Assembly: GCF_900091495.1 (NCBI RefSeq)
Contig: NZ_LT607413.1
Location: 2,914,001 to 2,978,000 of the forward strand
Direction: 5' to 3'
Origin: Micromonospora echinospora
Lineage (GTDB): Bacteria > Actinomycetota > Actinomycetes > Mycobacteriales > Micromonosporaceae
Length of the DNA stretch: 64,000 bases
Shown here: piece by piece, positions 33,319 to 41,456 of the stretch
Position numbering within the stretch: the first letter of the stretch is position 1
Layout of the letters: each line of letters begins with the position of its first letter
Made by a program: the position numbers and the translations under genes
The notes under the pieces: model-generated
Told to the model about the DNA's origin: nothing
Databases searched by the model: none
What the model saw: only the letters and a program-made list of their open reading frames with translations

Positions 33319-33390
33319 CCGGTCAGCGGGAACGGCGCTGGTGCAGTCCGGTCAGCGGGAACGGTGACTGGTGTGGTCCGGTCAGCCGGT
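33319..33390. repeat. Degenerate tandem repeat of about 29-30 bp
   Basis: CCGGTCAGCGGGAACGG begins at 33319 and 33348, and a truncated third copy begins at 33378. The third copy contains the stop codon of the adjacent minus-strand gene. The gap from 33218 to 33381 otherwise holds nothing recognisable. Confidence 0.75.
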
Positions 33391-33699
33391 GATGCCGCGC
33401 CGTCCGCCCCGCCCGACCCCGCGTACCCGCTGCCGGGGCGCGAGCTGCATCTTCGGGCGCTTGAGGTGGTAGCGGTGCAGTTCGTGGTTGCCGGGCAGCG
33501 ACGGGTCCTCGCTCATCGCCACCAACTCCCAGCCCTGGTCGCCGGCCCGGTTCAGGTGGGACAGCGCGGTGTCGCCGTACGGCGTGACGTCGACCATGGC
33601 GCCGTCCGGCCCGTACCAGTGGAAGGTGACCTCCCAGCCGATGCCGTCGCTGACCGCCTGCCGGCGGCGTACCAGCAGTGCGTACTCCCACCTCAGCAT
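33382..33699 (-). CDS. DUF4177-like small protein
   Basis: 105 aa, predicted cytoplasmic. The pattern WEYALLVRR...GWEVTFHWYGPDG...LNRAGDQGWELVAMSED matches the short beta-alpha-beta DUF4177 type (YEYxxL ... GWELV), whose function is unknown. A basic C-terminal tail (KRPKMQLAPRQRVRGVGRGG) follows. The ATG at 33699 is preferred to the TTG at 33702. It shares direction with the downstream-lying ABC-F gene but is separated by only 38 bases from that gene's stop, so it may be read from the same transcript. Confidence 0.7.
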   Translation of the reverse strand: MLRWEYALLVRRRQAVSDGIGWEVTFHWYGPDGAMVDVTPYGDTALSHLNRAGDQGWELVAMSEDPSLPGNHELHRYHLKRPKMQLAPRQRVRGVGRGGRRGITG

Positions 33700-33737
33700 C
33701 AACCGATTGTGACCCGCCGATGGACGGTACGCACGGA

Positions 33738-35375
33738 TCAGAGCTCGGCGATCCGTCCGTCGTCGACGTGCAGCCGCCGGTTGGTCTCGATCGCCTCCAG
33801 CATCCGCCGGTCGTGGGTGACCAGTAGCAGCGTGCCGGGGTAACTCGCCAACGCCGACTCCAACTGCTCGATCGCGGGCAGGTCCAGGTGGTTGGTCGGC
33901 TCGTCCAGCACGAGCAGGTTCACCCCGCGCCCCTGGAGCAGCGCGAGCGCCGCCCGGGTCCGCTCGCCGGGGGAGAGGGTCGCCGCCGGCCGCAGCACGT
34001 GGTCGGCGCGCAGGCCGAACTTGGCCAGCAGGGTCCGCGCGTCCGCCGGCGACATCTCCGGTACGGCGGCCCGGAACGCGTCCAGCAGCGGCGCGTCGCC
34101 GACGAAGAGCCCCCGGGCCTGGTCGACCTCACCGACCACCACCCCCGGCCCGAGCGAGGCGTGCCCGGAATCCAGCGGCACCCGGCCGAGCAGCGCCGCC
34201 AGCAGGGTCGACTTGCCCGACCCGTTCGCCCCGGTCACCGCCACCCGGTCGGCCCAGTCGATCTGGAGGGTCACCGGGCCGAGCGTGAAACCGCCCCGGC
34301 GTACCACGGCGTCGCGGAGCGCGGCCACGACGGCCCCGGCACGGGGCGCGGCGGCGATCTCCATCCGCAGCTCCCACTCCTTGCGCGGCTCCTCGACCAC
34401 CTCCAGCCGCTCGATCAGCCGCTCCGTCTGCCGGGCCTTCGCCGCCTGCTTTTCGGAGGACTCGGACCGGAACTTCCGGCCGATCTTGTCGTTGTCGGTC
34501 GCCTTGCGCCGGGCGTTGCGCACGCCCTTGTCCATCCAGCCCCGCTGGGTGCGGGCCCGTTCCTCCAGCCCGGCGCGGGTCTCGGCGTACTCCTCGTACT
34601 CGGCGCGGGCGTGCCGACGGGCCACCTCGCGCTCCTCCAGGTACGCGGCGTAGCCACCGCCGTAGTGCCGGACCTGCTGCTGGTGCAGGTCCAGCTCCAG
34701 GATCCCGGTGACCGTGCGGGTCAGGAACTCGCGGTCGTGGCTGACCAGCACCGTGCCGGCCCGCAGCCCGGTGACGAACTCCTCCAGCTTCGCCAGTCCG
34801 GCCAGGTCGAGGTCGTTGGTCGGCTCGTCGAGCAGGAAGACGTCGTACCGGCTGAGCAGCAGCGAGGCCAGCCCGGCGCGGGCCGCCTGCCCGCCGGAGA
34901 GCCCGGTCATCGGATGGTCCAGGTCGACGCCGAGGCCCAGGTCGGCGGCCACCTGTTCGGCGCGTTCCGGCAGGTCGGCCCCGCCGAGGGCGAGCCACCG
35001 CTCCAGCGCCTCGGCGTAGGCGTCGTCGGCGCCGGCGGCCCCGGCGGTCAGCGCCTCGGTCGCCGCGTCCAGCGCGGCCTGCGCCGCCGTCACCCCCGTC
35101 CGGCGGGCCAGGAAATCGCCCACCGACTCGCCGGGGCGACGTTCCGGCTCCTGCGGCAGGTGGCCGACGTTCGCGGTGGGCGGGCTCAGCGTGACGCCGC
35201 CGGCTTCCACGGGCTGCAACCCGGCGAGGGTACGCAGCAGCGTCGACTTGCCGGCCCCGTTCGCCCCGACCAGGCCGATCACGTCCCCGGGGGCCACCAC
35301 CAGGTCGAGTCCGGTGAAGAGCAACCGGTCGCCGTGCCCGGCGGAGAGGTCCTTGACGATCATCGTGGCGCTCAT
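33738..35375 (-). CDS. ABC-F family ATPase
   Basis: 545 aa soluble protein with two ABC ATPase domains and no membrane part. Walker A motifs are GANGAGKST and GANGSGKST; signatures are LSGGQAARAGLASLLL and LSPGERTRAALALLQ; Walker B ends in LLDEPTNDLDL and VLDEPTNHLDL. A highly charged linker lies between (GWMDKGVRNARRKATDNDKIG). ABC-F proteins act on the ribosome E site in translation or in antibiotic protection; sequence alone does not separate these. The ATG at 35375 has only a weak ribosome site. It is divergent from the ROK gene with 66 bases between. Confidence 0.92.
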   Translation of the reverse strand: MSATMIVKDLSAGHGDRLLFTGLDLVVAPGDVIGLVGANGAGKSTLLRTLAGLQPVEAGGVTLSPPTANVGHLPQEPERRPGESVGDFLARRTGVTAAQAALDAATEALTAGAAGADDAYAEALERWLALGGADLPERAEQVAADLGLGVDLDHPMTGLSGGQAARAGLASLLLSRYDVFLLDEPTNDLDLAGLAKLEEFVTGLRAGTVLVSHDREFLTRTVTGILELDLHQQQVRHYGGGYAAYLEEREVARRHARAEYEEYAETRAGLEERARTQRGWMDKGVRNARRKATDNDKIGRKFRSESSEKQAAKARQTERLIERLEVVEEPRKEWELRMEIAAAPRAGAVVAALRDAVVRRGGFTLGPVTLQIDWADRVAVTGANGSGKSTLLAALLGRVPLDSGHASLGPGVVVGEVDQARGLFVGDAPLLDAFRAAVPEMSPADARTLLAKFGLRADHVLRPAATLSPGERTRAALALLQGRGVNLLVLDEPTNHLDLPAIEQLESALASYPGTLLLVTHDRRMLEAIETNRRLHVDDGRIAEL

Positions 35376-35441
35376 CAGGAGTCGAAGCCTAGTCCTCCGG
35401 CCCCCCGTGGACCGAACGCATTCGGCAGACTGGCGCGCGTG

Positions 35442-36218
35442 GTGACCACGTTGGCGATCGACTGCGGTGGCGGCGGCATCAAAGGGACGGTGCTCGACGA
35501 GGCGGGGACGATGCGCGCCCGGCCGTTGCGGGTGCCCACGCCGTACCCGCTGCCGCCGAGCCTCTTCGTCAAGACGCTGCTGGACCTCGCCGGGCGGCTG
35601 CCCACCGCCGACCGGCTGACCGTGGGTCTGCCCGGGATGCTCCGGCACGGGGTGGTGGTGGCCACCCCGCACTACGTCACCCGGTCTGGGCCACGCTCCC
35701 GGGTCGATCCGGGACTGCTCGCCGAGTGGACCGGGTACGACGCGCGTACCGCGCTCGCCGACGCCTTCGGCGTGCCGGCGCTGGTGCTCAACGACGCCGA
35801 GGTGCACGGTGCCGGGGTGGTCGCCGGCAGCGGCTGCGAGCTGGTGCTGACCCTCGGCACCGGGCTCGGCTGCGCCCTCTTCGACGGCGGGGTGCTCGCC
35901 CCGCACCTGGAACTGTCCCAGGCGCCGGTGCGCTGGGGGATGACCTACGACACCTACGTCGGCGAGCCGGAGCGCCGCCGGCTGGGCGACGGCTTCTGGT
36001 CCCGCCGGGTCCGGCAGGTGGTCGAGGGGCTGCGGCCGGTGTTCCGCTGGGACCGGCTCTACCTGGGCGGCGGCAACTCCCGACTGATCCGGCCGGAGCA
36101 GCTCGCGCGGATGGGTGAGGACGTGGTGGTGGTGCCGAACACCGCCGCGCTGGTCGGTGGGGTCCGGGCCTGGCAGCTCACTCCGCCGGTGTCCGTCGAC
36201 GGGCGTCCGGGCGGCTGA
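35442..36218 (+). CDS. ROK-family / polyphosphate-glucokinase-like kinase
   Basis: 258 aa. It opens with LAIDCGGGGIKGTVLDEAG, the phosphate-1 motif of the ROK/actin-like fold but with GGGG where DxGGTxIK is usual. LTVGLPGML, LVLNDAEVHGAG (catalytic Asp in NDAE), ELVLTLGTGLGCALFDGG and LYLGGGN follow. The ROK zinc motif is absent, as in polyphosphate glucokinases. The sugar acceptor is unknown. GTG at 35442 is chosen, with another GTG three bases earlier; no clear ribosome site. Confidence 0.8.
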   Translation: MTTLAIDCGGGGIKGTVLDEAGTMRARPLRVPTPYPLPPSLFVKTLLDLAGRLPTADRLTVGLPGMLRHGVVVATPHYVTRSGPRSRVDPGLLAEWTGYDARTALADAFGVPALVLNDAEVHGAGVVAGSGCELVLTLGTGLGCALFDGGVLAPHLELSQAPVRWGMTYDTYVGEPERRRLGDGFWSRRVRQVVEGLRPVFRWDRLYLGGGNSRLIRPEQLARMGEDVVVVPNTAALVGGVRAWQLTPPVSVDGRPGG

Positions 36219-36303
36219 CCGGCCGGGAACACTCGCCACCCCTGCGGTGTTTGTGCGAGCGTCGGACGAGGAGCGGACGGCGGGACACGAGGGGGTGGGT
36301 CGA

Positions 36304-36672
36304 ATGGACTTCCTGGCGGAGTACCGACGGGCGGCGATGTTCTTCGAGGCCGGGGACCCGACCGGAGCGGCCCGGCTGTTGGAGCCGATCGTGGCGGCCG
36401 AGCCCGGCAACGCCTCGGTGCGGCAGCTGCTGGCGCGCGCGTACTTCCAGTCGGCCCAGCTCGGCCGGGCCGAGGAGCAGCTGCGGGTGCTGGTCGACCA
36501 GGACCCGAGCGACCACTACGCGCACCACGTGCTGGGCCGGACGCTGGAGCGGCTGAACCGTCCGGTCGACGCGCTGCGGCACCTGCGTATCGCCGCCGCG
36601 ATGCACTCGGCGAACGACGACTACCGCAAGGCCCTGCAACGGGTCGAGACCCGGGTCGGCAGCCCGCGCTGA
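36304..36672 (+). CDS. Tetratricopeptide-repeat protein
   Basis: 122 aa made almost wholly of TPR helices: RRAAMFFEAGDPTGAARLLEPIVAAEPGN, ASVRQLLARAYFQSAQLGRAEEQLRVLVDQDPSD and HYAHHVLGRTLERLNRPVDALRHLRIAAAM are three successive 34-residue repeats. It should be a cytoplasmic protein-protein adaptor; the partner is unknown. The ATG at 36304 is preceded by a GA/GT-rich site (GAGGGGGTGGG). A strong hairpin follows the stop. Confidence 0.88.
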   Translation: MDFLAEYRRAAMFFEAGDPTGAARLLEPIVAAEPGNASVRQLLARAYFQSAQLGRAEEQLRVLVDQDPSDHYAHHVLGRTLERLNRPVDALRHLRIAAAMHSANDDYRKALQRVETRVGSPR

Positions 36673-36678
36673 CCACCT

Positions 36679-36724
36679 GCGGCCCGGCGGCTTCCCGTAC
36701 CGACACGAGAAGCCGCCGGGCCGC
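36679..36724 (+). terminator. Terminator hairpin after the TPR gene
   Basis: A 16-bp perfect stem (36679-36694 with 36709-36724) and a 14-base loop begin six bases after the TPR-gene stop. Confidence 0.85.
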
Positions 36725-36843
36725 CGCAGGAAGCCTGCCGACCTACCATGGCCGGCATGGGAGCCGACCTGCCGGTCGGGGGAGCGCCACGGTCACGTGG
36801 CGCGTCCGGCCGGCGGCGGCACGACACTCGACCGGGGCGCGGC

Positions 36844-37098
36844 ATGAAACTCAAGCTGGACCTGCACGACATCTTCAACAAGGGCCACGACATCGACCGG
36901 GCGCTGCGCGGGATCATGGACGAGGCGGTGGCGAAGAAGGCCACCCTGGTCGAGATCATTCCCGGCAAGGGCTCCGGCCAGCTCAAGAAGCGGGTGCTGC
37001 GGTTCCTCGACCAGAAGGACGTCAAACAGCTCTACCACCGGGTCGAGAAGGACTCCAAGAACTTCGGTCGCCTCTTCGTCCACTTCCGCTGGAAGTAG
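36844..37098 (+). CDS. Small Smr-domain protein
   Basis: 84 aa consisting of a lone Smr (small MutS-related) domain: LDLHDIF is the family LDLH motif, IPGKGSGQLKKRVLRFL is the GKG motif, and the C-terminus VHFRWK is conserved in actinobacterial members. Smr domains nick or bind nucleic acids; the stand-alone short form has no proven role. The frame is open from 36748, but the ATG at 36844 begins the conserved domain and follows GGGGCG. Confidence 0.85.
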   Translation: MKLKLDLHDIFNKGHDIDRALRGIMDEAVAKKATLVEIIPGKGSGQLKKRVLRFLDQKDVKQLYHRVEKDSKNFGRLFVHFRWK

Positions 37099-37157
37099 TA
37101 GCCCCGGTTCCGCCGGGAATGGTGACGGCCTGGCCGCTGACCTGAATCCCAGGTCGC

Positions 37158-37841
37158 CTACCGGGCGCCGACGGCGACCATTCCTGCGGTGACCGGGGAG
37201 GGCCGGAAGCCCTTGGCGATCAGGTAGACGCCCAACGAGAACTCCCACACGGCGATGGGGATGGCCGCGACCGCCACCACCGGCGACAGCCGGTCCCAGA
37301 GGCCGAACAGTATGCCGGCGTCGGAAACGACGAGCAGGGGCGCCCCGACGAGCCCGAGCACGGGAAGAACCCGCGGCACCAGGCGTGACTGGTACAGCAG
37401 GGAACCCAGCAGCAGGGCGTTGACGGCCGGAATGAAGCCTTGGCTGAGCAGGAAGACCGAGTCGTAGAAGGCGACCAGCGCCTGGCCGGTGACCAGCGCG
37501 TCTGCTCCGGCTTCGGCCCGCCGCAGGGCCACGACCGTCAGGAGGCTCCCGACGCCGACGAAGATGCAGGCGGCTTCGAGGACCCGGGCGGTGACGAAGC
37601 CCAGCGCGCGGGTTTCGCCCTGCCGCTTGAGCACCGGGTACAGCACGACGGCGGTGCCGATGCAGGCGAGGGCGACGATCACTTCAAGGACGCCACCGAT
37701 GACGACCGGGGTTTCCGGCGTGGTGCCGACGACGTAGTCCGCGTCGCGCACCGGATCGTACAGGGCGAGGGTCGGAATCGAGGCAAAGGTGAGCACGTAG
37801 AACCCGCCCGCGACCAGCGTGGTCCTCCTCAGTGGGTCCAC
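37158..37841 (-). CDS. DUF4386-type multi-pass membrane protein
   Basis: 227 aa with about six hydrophobic segments. The order LRRTTLVAGGFYVLTFASIPTLALYDPV, GGVLEVIVALACIGTAVVLYPVLKRQ, VLEAACIFVGVGSLLTVVAL and LGSLLYQSRLVPRVLPVLGLVGAPLLV matches DUF4386, of unknown function. The GTG at 37841 has GGAAAGGAG six bases upstream and is preferred to a TTG at 37862. Confidence 0.85.
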   Translation of the reverse strand: MDPLRRTTLVAGGFYVLTFASIPTLALYDPVRDADYVVGTTPETPVVIGGVLEVIVALACIGTAVVLYPVLKRQGETRALGFVTARVLEAACIFVGVGSLLTVVALRRAEAGADALVTGQALVAFYDSVFLLSQGFIPAVNALLLGSLLYQSRLVPRVLPVLGLVGAPLLVVSDAGILFGLWDRLSPVVAVAAIPIAVWEFSLGVYLIAKGFRPSPVTAGMVAVGAR

Positions 37842-37958
37842 CGGGGCTCCTTTCCCGCTCAATCGACGGTGGTCATGCCGTCACCCTCCTGCGGATCGGT
37901 GCGATGGCGAATAGGCCGCTCGGGCAATTCGCGTGGCCGCAATCCTGGCCGGCGCAAA

Positions 37959-38008
37959 ATGCGGCATCTCGGCGTCTCCGAGCAGGGTGATCGCCCGAGA
38001 CGCCGCAT
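37959..38008 (-). terminator. Possible hairpin after hicB
   Basis: ATGCGGCATCTC (37959-37970) pairs with GAGACGCCGCAT (37997-38008) with one mismatch; an alternative 8-bp pairing GGCGTCTC/GAGACGCC is perfect. It lies 36 bases past the hicB stop in an A+T-richer gap (37842-38043). Confidence 0.5.
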
Positions 38009-38043
38009 ATCTGGTCGGTCAGCCGCGCCGGACTCCCTGCTTG

Positions 38044-38388
38044 TCAGGCTGCCGTCAGCTTCCGTACCACGTACTGGTTGAGGCTCAGCCCGTCCTCGGC
38101 GGCGTGGGTTGCCAGCTCGCGGTGCAGGCTTTCCCCCACACGAACGTTGAACTTGCCCGAGTAGCTACGGTCGGCGAACGGCTGCGGCACGTCCTCGCCC
38201 TGTTGCTCCATGTCCGCGATCACTTCGCGTAGTAGGTCTTGGAGTCCCTTCAGAGCCTCGACCTGAGAGGAAGCCAGCCAGGAAAGGGACGCGAATTCCG
38301 CGCAGGTGGCGACGAACTCGTTGTCCTGGGCTGACCACGTGATGCGGTAGGTGTAGTGGGTCACCTCGGGATCAGCGACTGGCTTCAT
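38044..38388 (-). CDS. hicB: HicB-family antitoxin
   Basis: 114 aa. A partial RNase-H-like HicB domain (YTYRITWSAQDNEFVATCAEFASLSWLASSQVEALKGLQDLL) is followed by a C-terminal ribbon-helix-helix-like DNA-binding segment (GKFNVRVGESLHRELATHAAEDGLSLNQYVVRKLTAA). It should neutralise HicA and repress the operon. Its ATG overlaps the hicA stop by four bases. Codon use is less G/C-biased than in neighbours, suggesting horizontal acquisition. Toxin-first order is typical of hicAB. Confidence 0.92.
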   Translation of the reverse strand: MKPVADPEVTHYTYRITWSAQDNEFVATCAEFASLSWLASSQVEALKGLQDLLREVIADMEQQGEDVPQPFADRSYSGKFNVRVGESLHRELATHAAEDGLSLNQYVVRKLTAA

Positions 38389-38633
38389 GATGCGGCCCCC
38401 TTCTTGTCGATCGCCTTGAGTACCTGCCGTACCTGGTACGCCTTGGCCTTGCCTTTGTCGTTTTGGATATTGACGCGCGGGTCGCCGGCCCATGGCATCT
38501 TGAAGACCGCGTGGGAGGTGCCGTCCTGCCGTGGCTTCCCGAAGTAGTGTTCGCACACCCTCCTGAGGTCGTTGTAGGCGATGTTCTGCGGGTTGCTTCT
38601 CATCGTTTCCACGATCTTGTCCACCGAGGGCAC
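38385..38633 (-). CDS. hicA: HicA-family mRNA interferase toxin
   Basis: 82 aa. The double-stranded-RNA-binding-like fold carries the catalytic His in DGTSHAVFKMPWAGDPRVNIQ, with VCEHYFG before it and AYQVRQVLKAI at the end. HicA cleaves mRNA and tmRNA independently of translation when free of HicB. The GTG at 38633 begins the conserved MPSVDKIV-type N-terminus. An open frame continues to 38684 but would include the dyad at 38641-38660, which is better read as the operator. Confidence 0.9.
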   Translation of the reverse strand: MPSVDKIVETMRSNPQNIAYNDLRRVCEHYFGKPRQDGTSHAVFKMPWAGDPRVNIQNDKGKAKAYQVRQVLKAIDKKGAAS

Positions 38634-38640
38634 GCCTCGA

Positions 38641-38660
38641 TGGTACTGCGGGTAGTACCA
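38641..38660. promoter_or_regulatory. Putative hicAB operator dyad
   Basis: TGGTACT-GCGGGT-AGTACCA: perfect 7-base arms with a 6-base spacer, eight bases upstream of the chosen hicA GTG. Size and position fit a ribbon-helix-helix HicB site for autoregulation. Confidence 0.7.
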
Positions 38661-38724
38661 CGCGGCAACGCCGCTCGTGAACACCTGTCCGCAGCCTCGA
38701 CGCCGAGGCGCGGGTCCGGGTGGG

Positions 38725-41151
38725 TCAGAGGTGGTGGGTCTGGGCCACCGCGAGCATCTCGGAGGTGTGGGAGCCGACTACGCCGACGTCGGGTGGGCGG
38801 GGACGGAAGCCGGGTAGGGCGTCGAGGCCGTCGCTGGCGTCCATGGCGCGTAGCGCCACCCGCTCCGCCTTCGGCGTGAGGGTGAGCGTGATCTCCAGAC
38901 CCTCCGGTGGCGGGGCGTGGAAGACCAGGCCGACGTCCCACCGCTGTGCGTCGGCGATCCGGTCGACGGGCACCGGCCGACCGGCCACCACCATCGACCG
39001 CACCGTTGCCGTGGTGGCGTCCACGTGCAGCGTGGTCAGGCGGACCTGCCGTTGCGGCGTGAGCCGCAGCCGCAGGGTGCGCTCGGTGCCGGCACGGGTG
39101 TCGGCGAGCACCTCGACCTTCGGGGCGGGCAGGTCGGCGCGGGGTGCCGGGCCGGCTCGCAGTTCCGCGTCACCGAGGCCGGGGAACTCGTCGTCGACGC
39201 GTTCGGTCCCGTCGACGTACCCGTCGGTCCAGGGCTGCGGGTCGGTCTCGTGGCTGAGCCAGCGTGCCTGCCCGGTGCCGGCGTCGAGGGCGTACATCAG
39301 GTGGGTCGGGATCGGGTGGGCGGCGTCGAAGCGGTCCACGGTCAGGCCCACCCCGGCGAAGACCACCGCGGCGACCGTCGCGGCCAGTGCCGGCAGCGCG
39401 CCCCGGCGGCGGGCCCGCGCGGCGGCCATGCCGCGTGCGCCGCCGGCCTGCGGGTGCAGCAGGTCCACCACGGGCAGTGCGGCGAACCCGAGCAGCGTCG
39501 CGAAGAGCGCGGCGACCGCGCCCATCCCCATACCGAGCGCCGGGAAGAGCAGCACCACCGTGGGAAGGAGGACCAGCACCGCCACCGCCGCCGCGAGGGT
39601 CACCGCGACCACCGGTCCGGGGCCGTCGATCCGGGTGGCCAGGGCGACCAGGCCGGCGAGCGCGCCGGCCAGGGCAGGCAGGGCCGCCAGGTACGACCCG
39701 CCGGGCGCGACCACGGCGAGCAGCACACCGAACAGGGCGAGCCAGCCCAGTCCGCCGATCGCCAGCGCGGCCGGGCCGACCGCGCGGCGGGTCAGCGCGT
39801 ACCAGCCGAACAGGACGGCGGCGGCGAGCGCCACCACCGCCAGGCGGTACCACCCCGGACGGTACGGGTCGAGCAGCTCGGCGTAGCCGGGGCGGACGGC
39901 GAGCACCGCCGTCCAGAGCAGCCAGGCGGTGAGCGGGGCGGCGAGGAGCGGCACCGCTGCCAGCCCGAAACCGGCGGCGAGCCGGGGCAGGCTGGTCCGG
40001 CCGTGTCGGCGGGCCGCCCAGCCGAGCGCGGCGATGGCCAGCAGCCCGGCCAGGGCCAGCGGCCAGGTCAGCCAGCCGGGGTAGCGGACCAGGCCGCCGG
40101 GCACCGGGAAGTACGTGGCGTCGTGCGCGGCGTCCAGGGTGTCCAGGTCGGTCCGGCCGAACTCGCGGGCCAGCGCGAGCACGTTGTCGCCGTGGTGCTG
40201 GAGGCTGCGCCGGTCCATCGACTCCGGGGTGTCCAGCGGGGTGTGGTAGATCGCCCCGCCGTCCAGGTACGCCGAGTTCAGCCCGACGAAGTCCTCGTCG
40301 AGGAAGGCGGTGAAGTCGGTGTCGTTGGGCAGCAGCCGGTAGACCTCCACCGCGAACGAGGTGCCCACCGGGTGCGGAGCGGCCCGGCCGAACGCGCCCA
40401 CCAGGGCGGCGTTGCGCCGGGAGGTCTCGAACATGATCACCGGGCCGGTCCGGCCGCGCGCCTCCAGGTTGAGCACCACCCCGCCGTCGGCGGCGAGCGG
40501 GTGCTCGGCGGCGAACGCGGCGGCTCCGCAGAGGCAGGCCTCCTCGGCGTCGGTCAGCACGAACACGATGTCGTTGCGGGGCCGGGGCCCGATGGTCAGC
40601 GCCCGGGCCACCTCCAGGATCGCCGAGGTGCCGGCGGCGTCGTCGTTGCCGCCCGGTCCGGACTGCACCGAGTCGTAGTGCGCCACCAGGAAGACGCGGC
40701 CGGTCGGGTCGGTGCCGGGGAGCCGGGCCACCACGTTGCGGACCCGGGCCAGCGTGGTGCCGCCGGCGGCCCCGCTGAGCTGCCCGGCCTCCGGTGCGAC
40801 CGTGTCCTGCACCGACGTCTCCAAGCCGAGCCCGCGCAGGGTCTGCTCCAGGTGCGCCCGGGCCCGGTCGTTGGCCGGGCTGCCGGCGGCGTGGGTCTCG
40901 GCGGCCACCACCTTGACGTGCTCGTACGCCCGGGTGGCGCTGAACTCGGCGGCCGGCGCGTCGGCCGGGGCCGGGGCGGGCGTTCGCAGGTCGAACAGGG
41001 TGCCGGCGGCGACCGCGACGAGCACGGCGAGCGCGGCCACGGCGGCGGCCGGTCGGCGGCGCGGCCGGGCCAGCGCCCGGTCGGCGGCGGGGGTGGCAGG
41101 CGGTGCGCCCACTGGGGTCTCCTCGCGGGGTGGGGCCGGGGGTGGCACCAT
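38725..41151 (-). CDS. M28-family aminopeptidase with multi-pass membrane domain
   Basis: 808 aa. A Pro-rich cytoplasmic start and one membrane segment (about 35-52) lead to an extracytoplasmic M28 peptidase (about 70-345) with di-zinc ligands in AHYDS (H158), GGNDDAAG (D170/D171), DAEEACLCG (E203/E204), NLEARG (E230) and YHTPLD. About eight membrane segments follow (from about 375), then a C-terminal extracytoplasmic beta-rich domain. The layout resembles Ermp1/Fxna-like or PA-less vacuolar-type membrane M28 peptidases. ATG at 41151 follows GGGAGGGG. The substrate is unknown. Confidence 0.88.
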   Translation of the reverse strand: MVPPPAPPREETPVGAPPATPAADRALARPRRRPAAAVAALAVLVAVAAGTLFDLRTPAPAPADAPAAEFSATRAYEHVKVVAAETHAAGSPANDRARAHLEQTLRGLGLETSVQDTVAPEAGQLSGAAGGTTLARVRNVVARLPGTDPTGRVFLVAHYDSVQSGPGGNDDAAGTSAILEVARALTIGPRPRNDIVFVLTDAEEACLCGAAAFAAEHPLAADGGVVLNLEARGRTGPVIMFETSRRNAALVGAFGRAAPHPVGTSFAVEVYRLLPNDTDFTAFLDEDFVGLNSAYLDGGAIYHTPLDTPESMDRRSLQHHGDNVLALAREFGRTDLDTLDAAHDATYFPVPGGLVRYPGWLTWPLALAGLLAIAALGWAARRHGRTSLPRLAAGFGLAAVPLLAAPLTAWLLWTAVLAVRPGYAELLDPYRPGWYRLAVVALAAAVLFGWYALTRRAVGPAALAIGGLGWLALFGVLLAVVAPGGSYLAALPALAGALAGLVALATRIDGPGPVVAVTLAAAVAVLVLLPTVVLLFPALGMGMGAVAALFATLLGFAALPVVDLLHPQAGGARGMAAARARRRGALPALAATVAAVVFAGVGLTVDRFDAAHPIPTHLMYALDAGTGQARWLSHETDPQPWTDGYVDGTERVDDEFPGLGDAELRAGPAPRADLPAPKVEVLADTRAGTERTLRLRLTPQRQVRLTTLHVDATTATVRSMVVAGRPVPVDRIADAQRWDVGLVFHAPPPEGLEITLTLTPKAERVALRAMDASDGLDALPGFRPRPPDVGVVGSHTSEMLAVAQTHHL

Positions 41152-41456
41152 CCTGCCCCTCCCGCGCGTCCGGCGGGGGACGTGATCGTCCTCGCATGCT
41201 GATTCCCTTCCGGATCGTGGAGGACGGGCGAGCCGGTCCGGGCGGCGCGGCCCGTGGGAGCGTGCCCGGCCCGTCCGGTCGGTCGACCACCGCTCACTGC
41301 GGTCGGTGCCCTTTTTGCCCGCTGCTGCGTAGTGACCGACCCCATCTCCGCCCGTGCCGTGGCCGTCGTGTTGTGTGCGACCGTTGTCTAATACAGGATC
41401 AGCAGGGCACTCGGAAGGAGCGCGACATCAGTAGTGATCTTCCGCGTCTCGCGGCG
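41152..41456. other. Divergent intergenic region, M28 peptidase / phosphatase operon
   Basis: 305 bases. A possible -10 region TAATAC (41389-41394) precedes an AGGAG at 41416-41420. The sequence 41427-41456 is open in frame with the phosphatase gene and may in fact be its coding start from an ATC codon. No other element was recognised. Confidence 0.45.
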
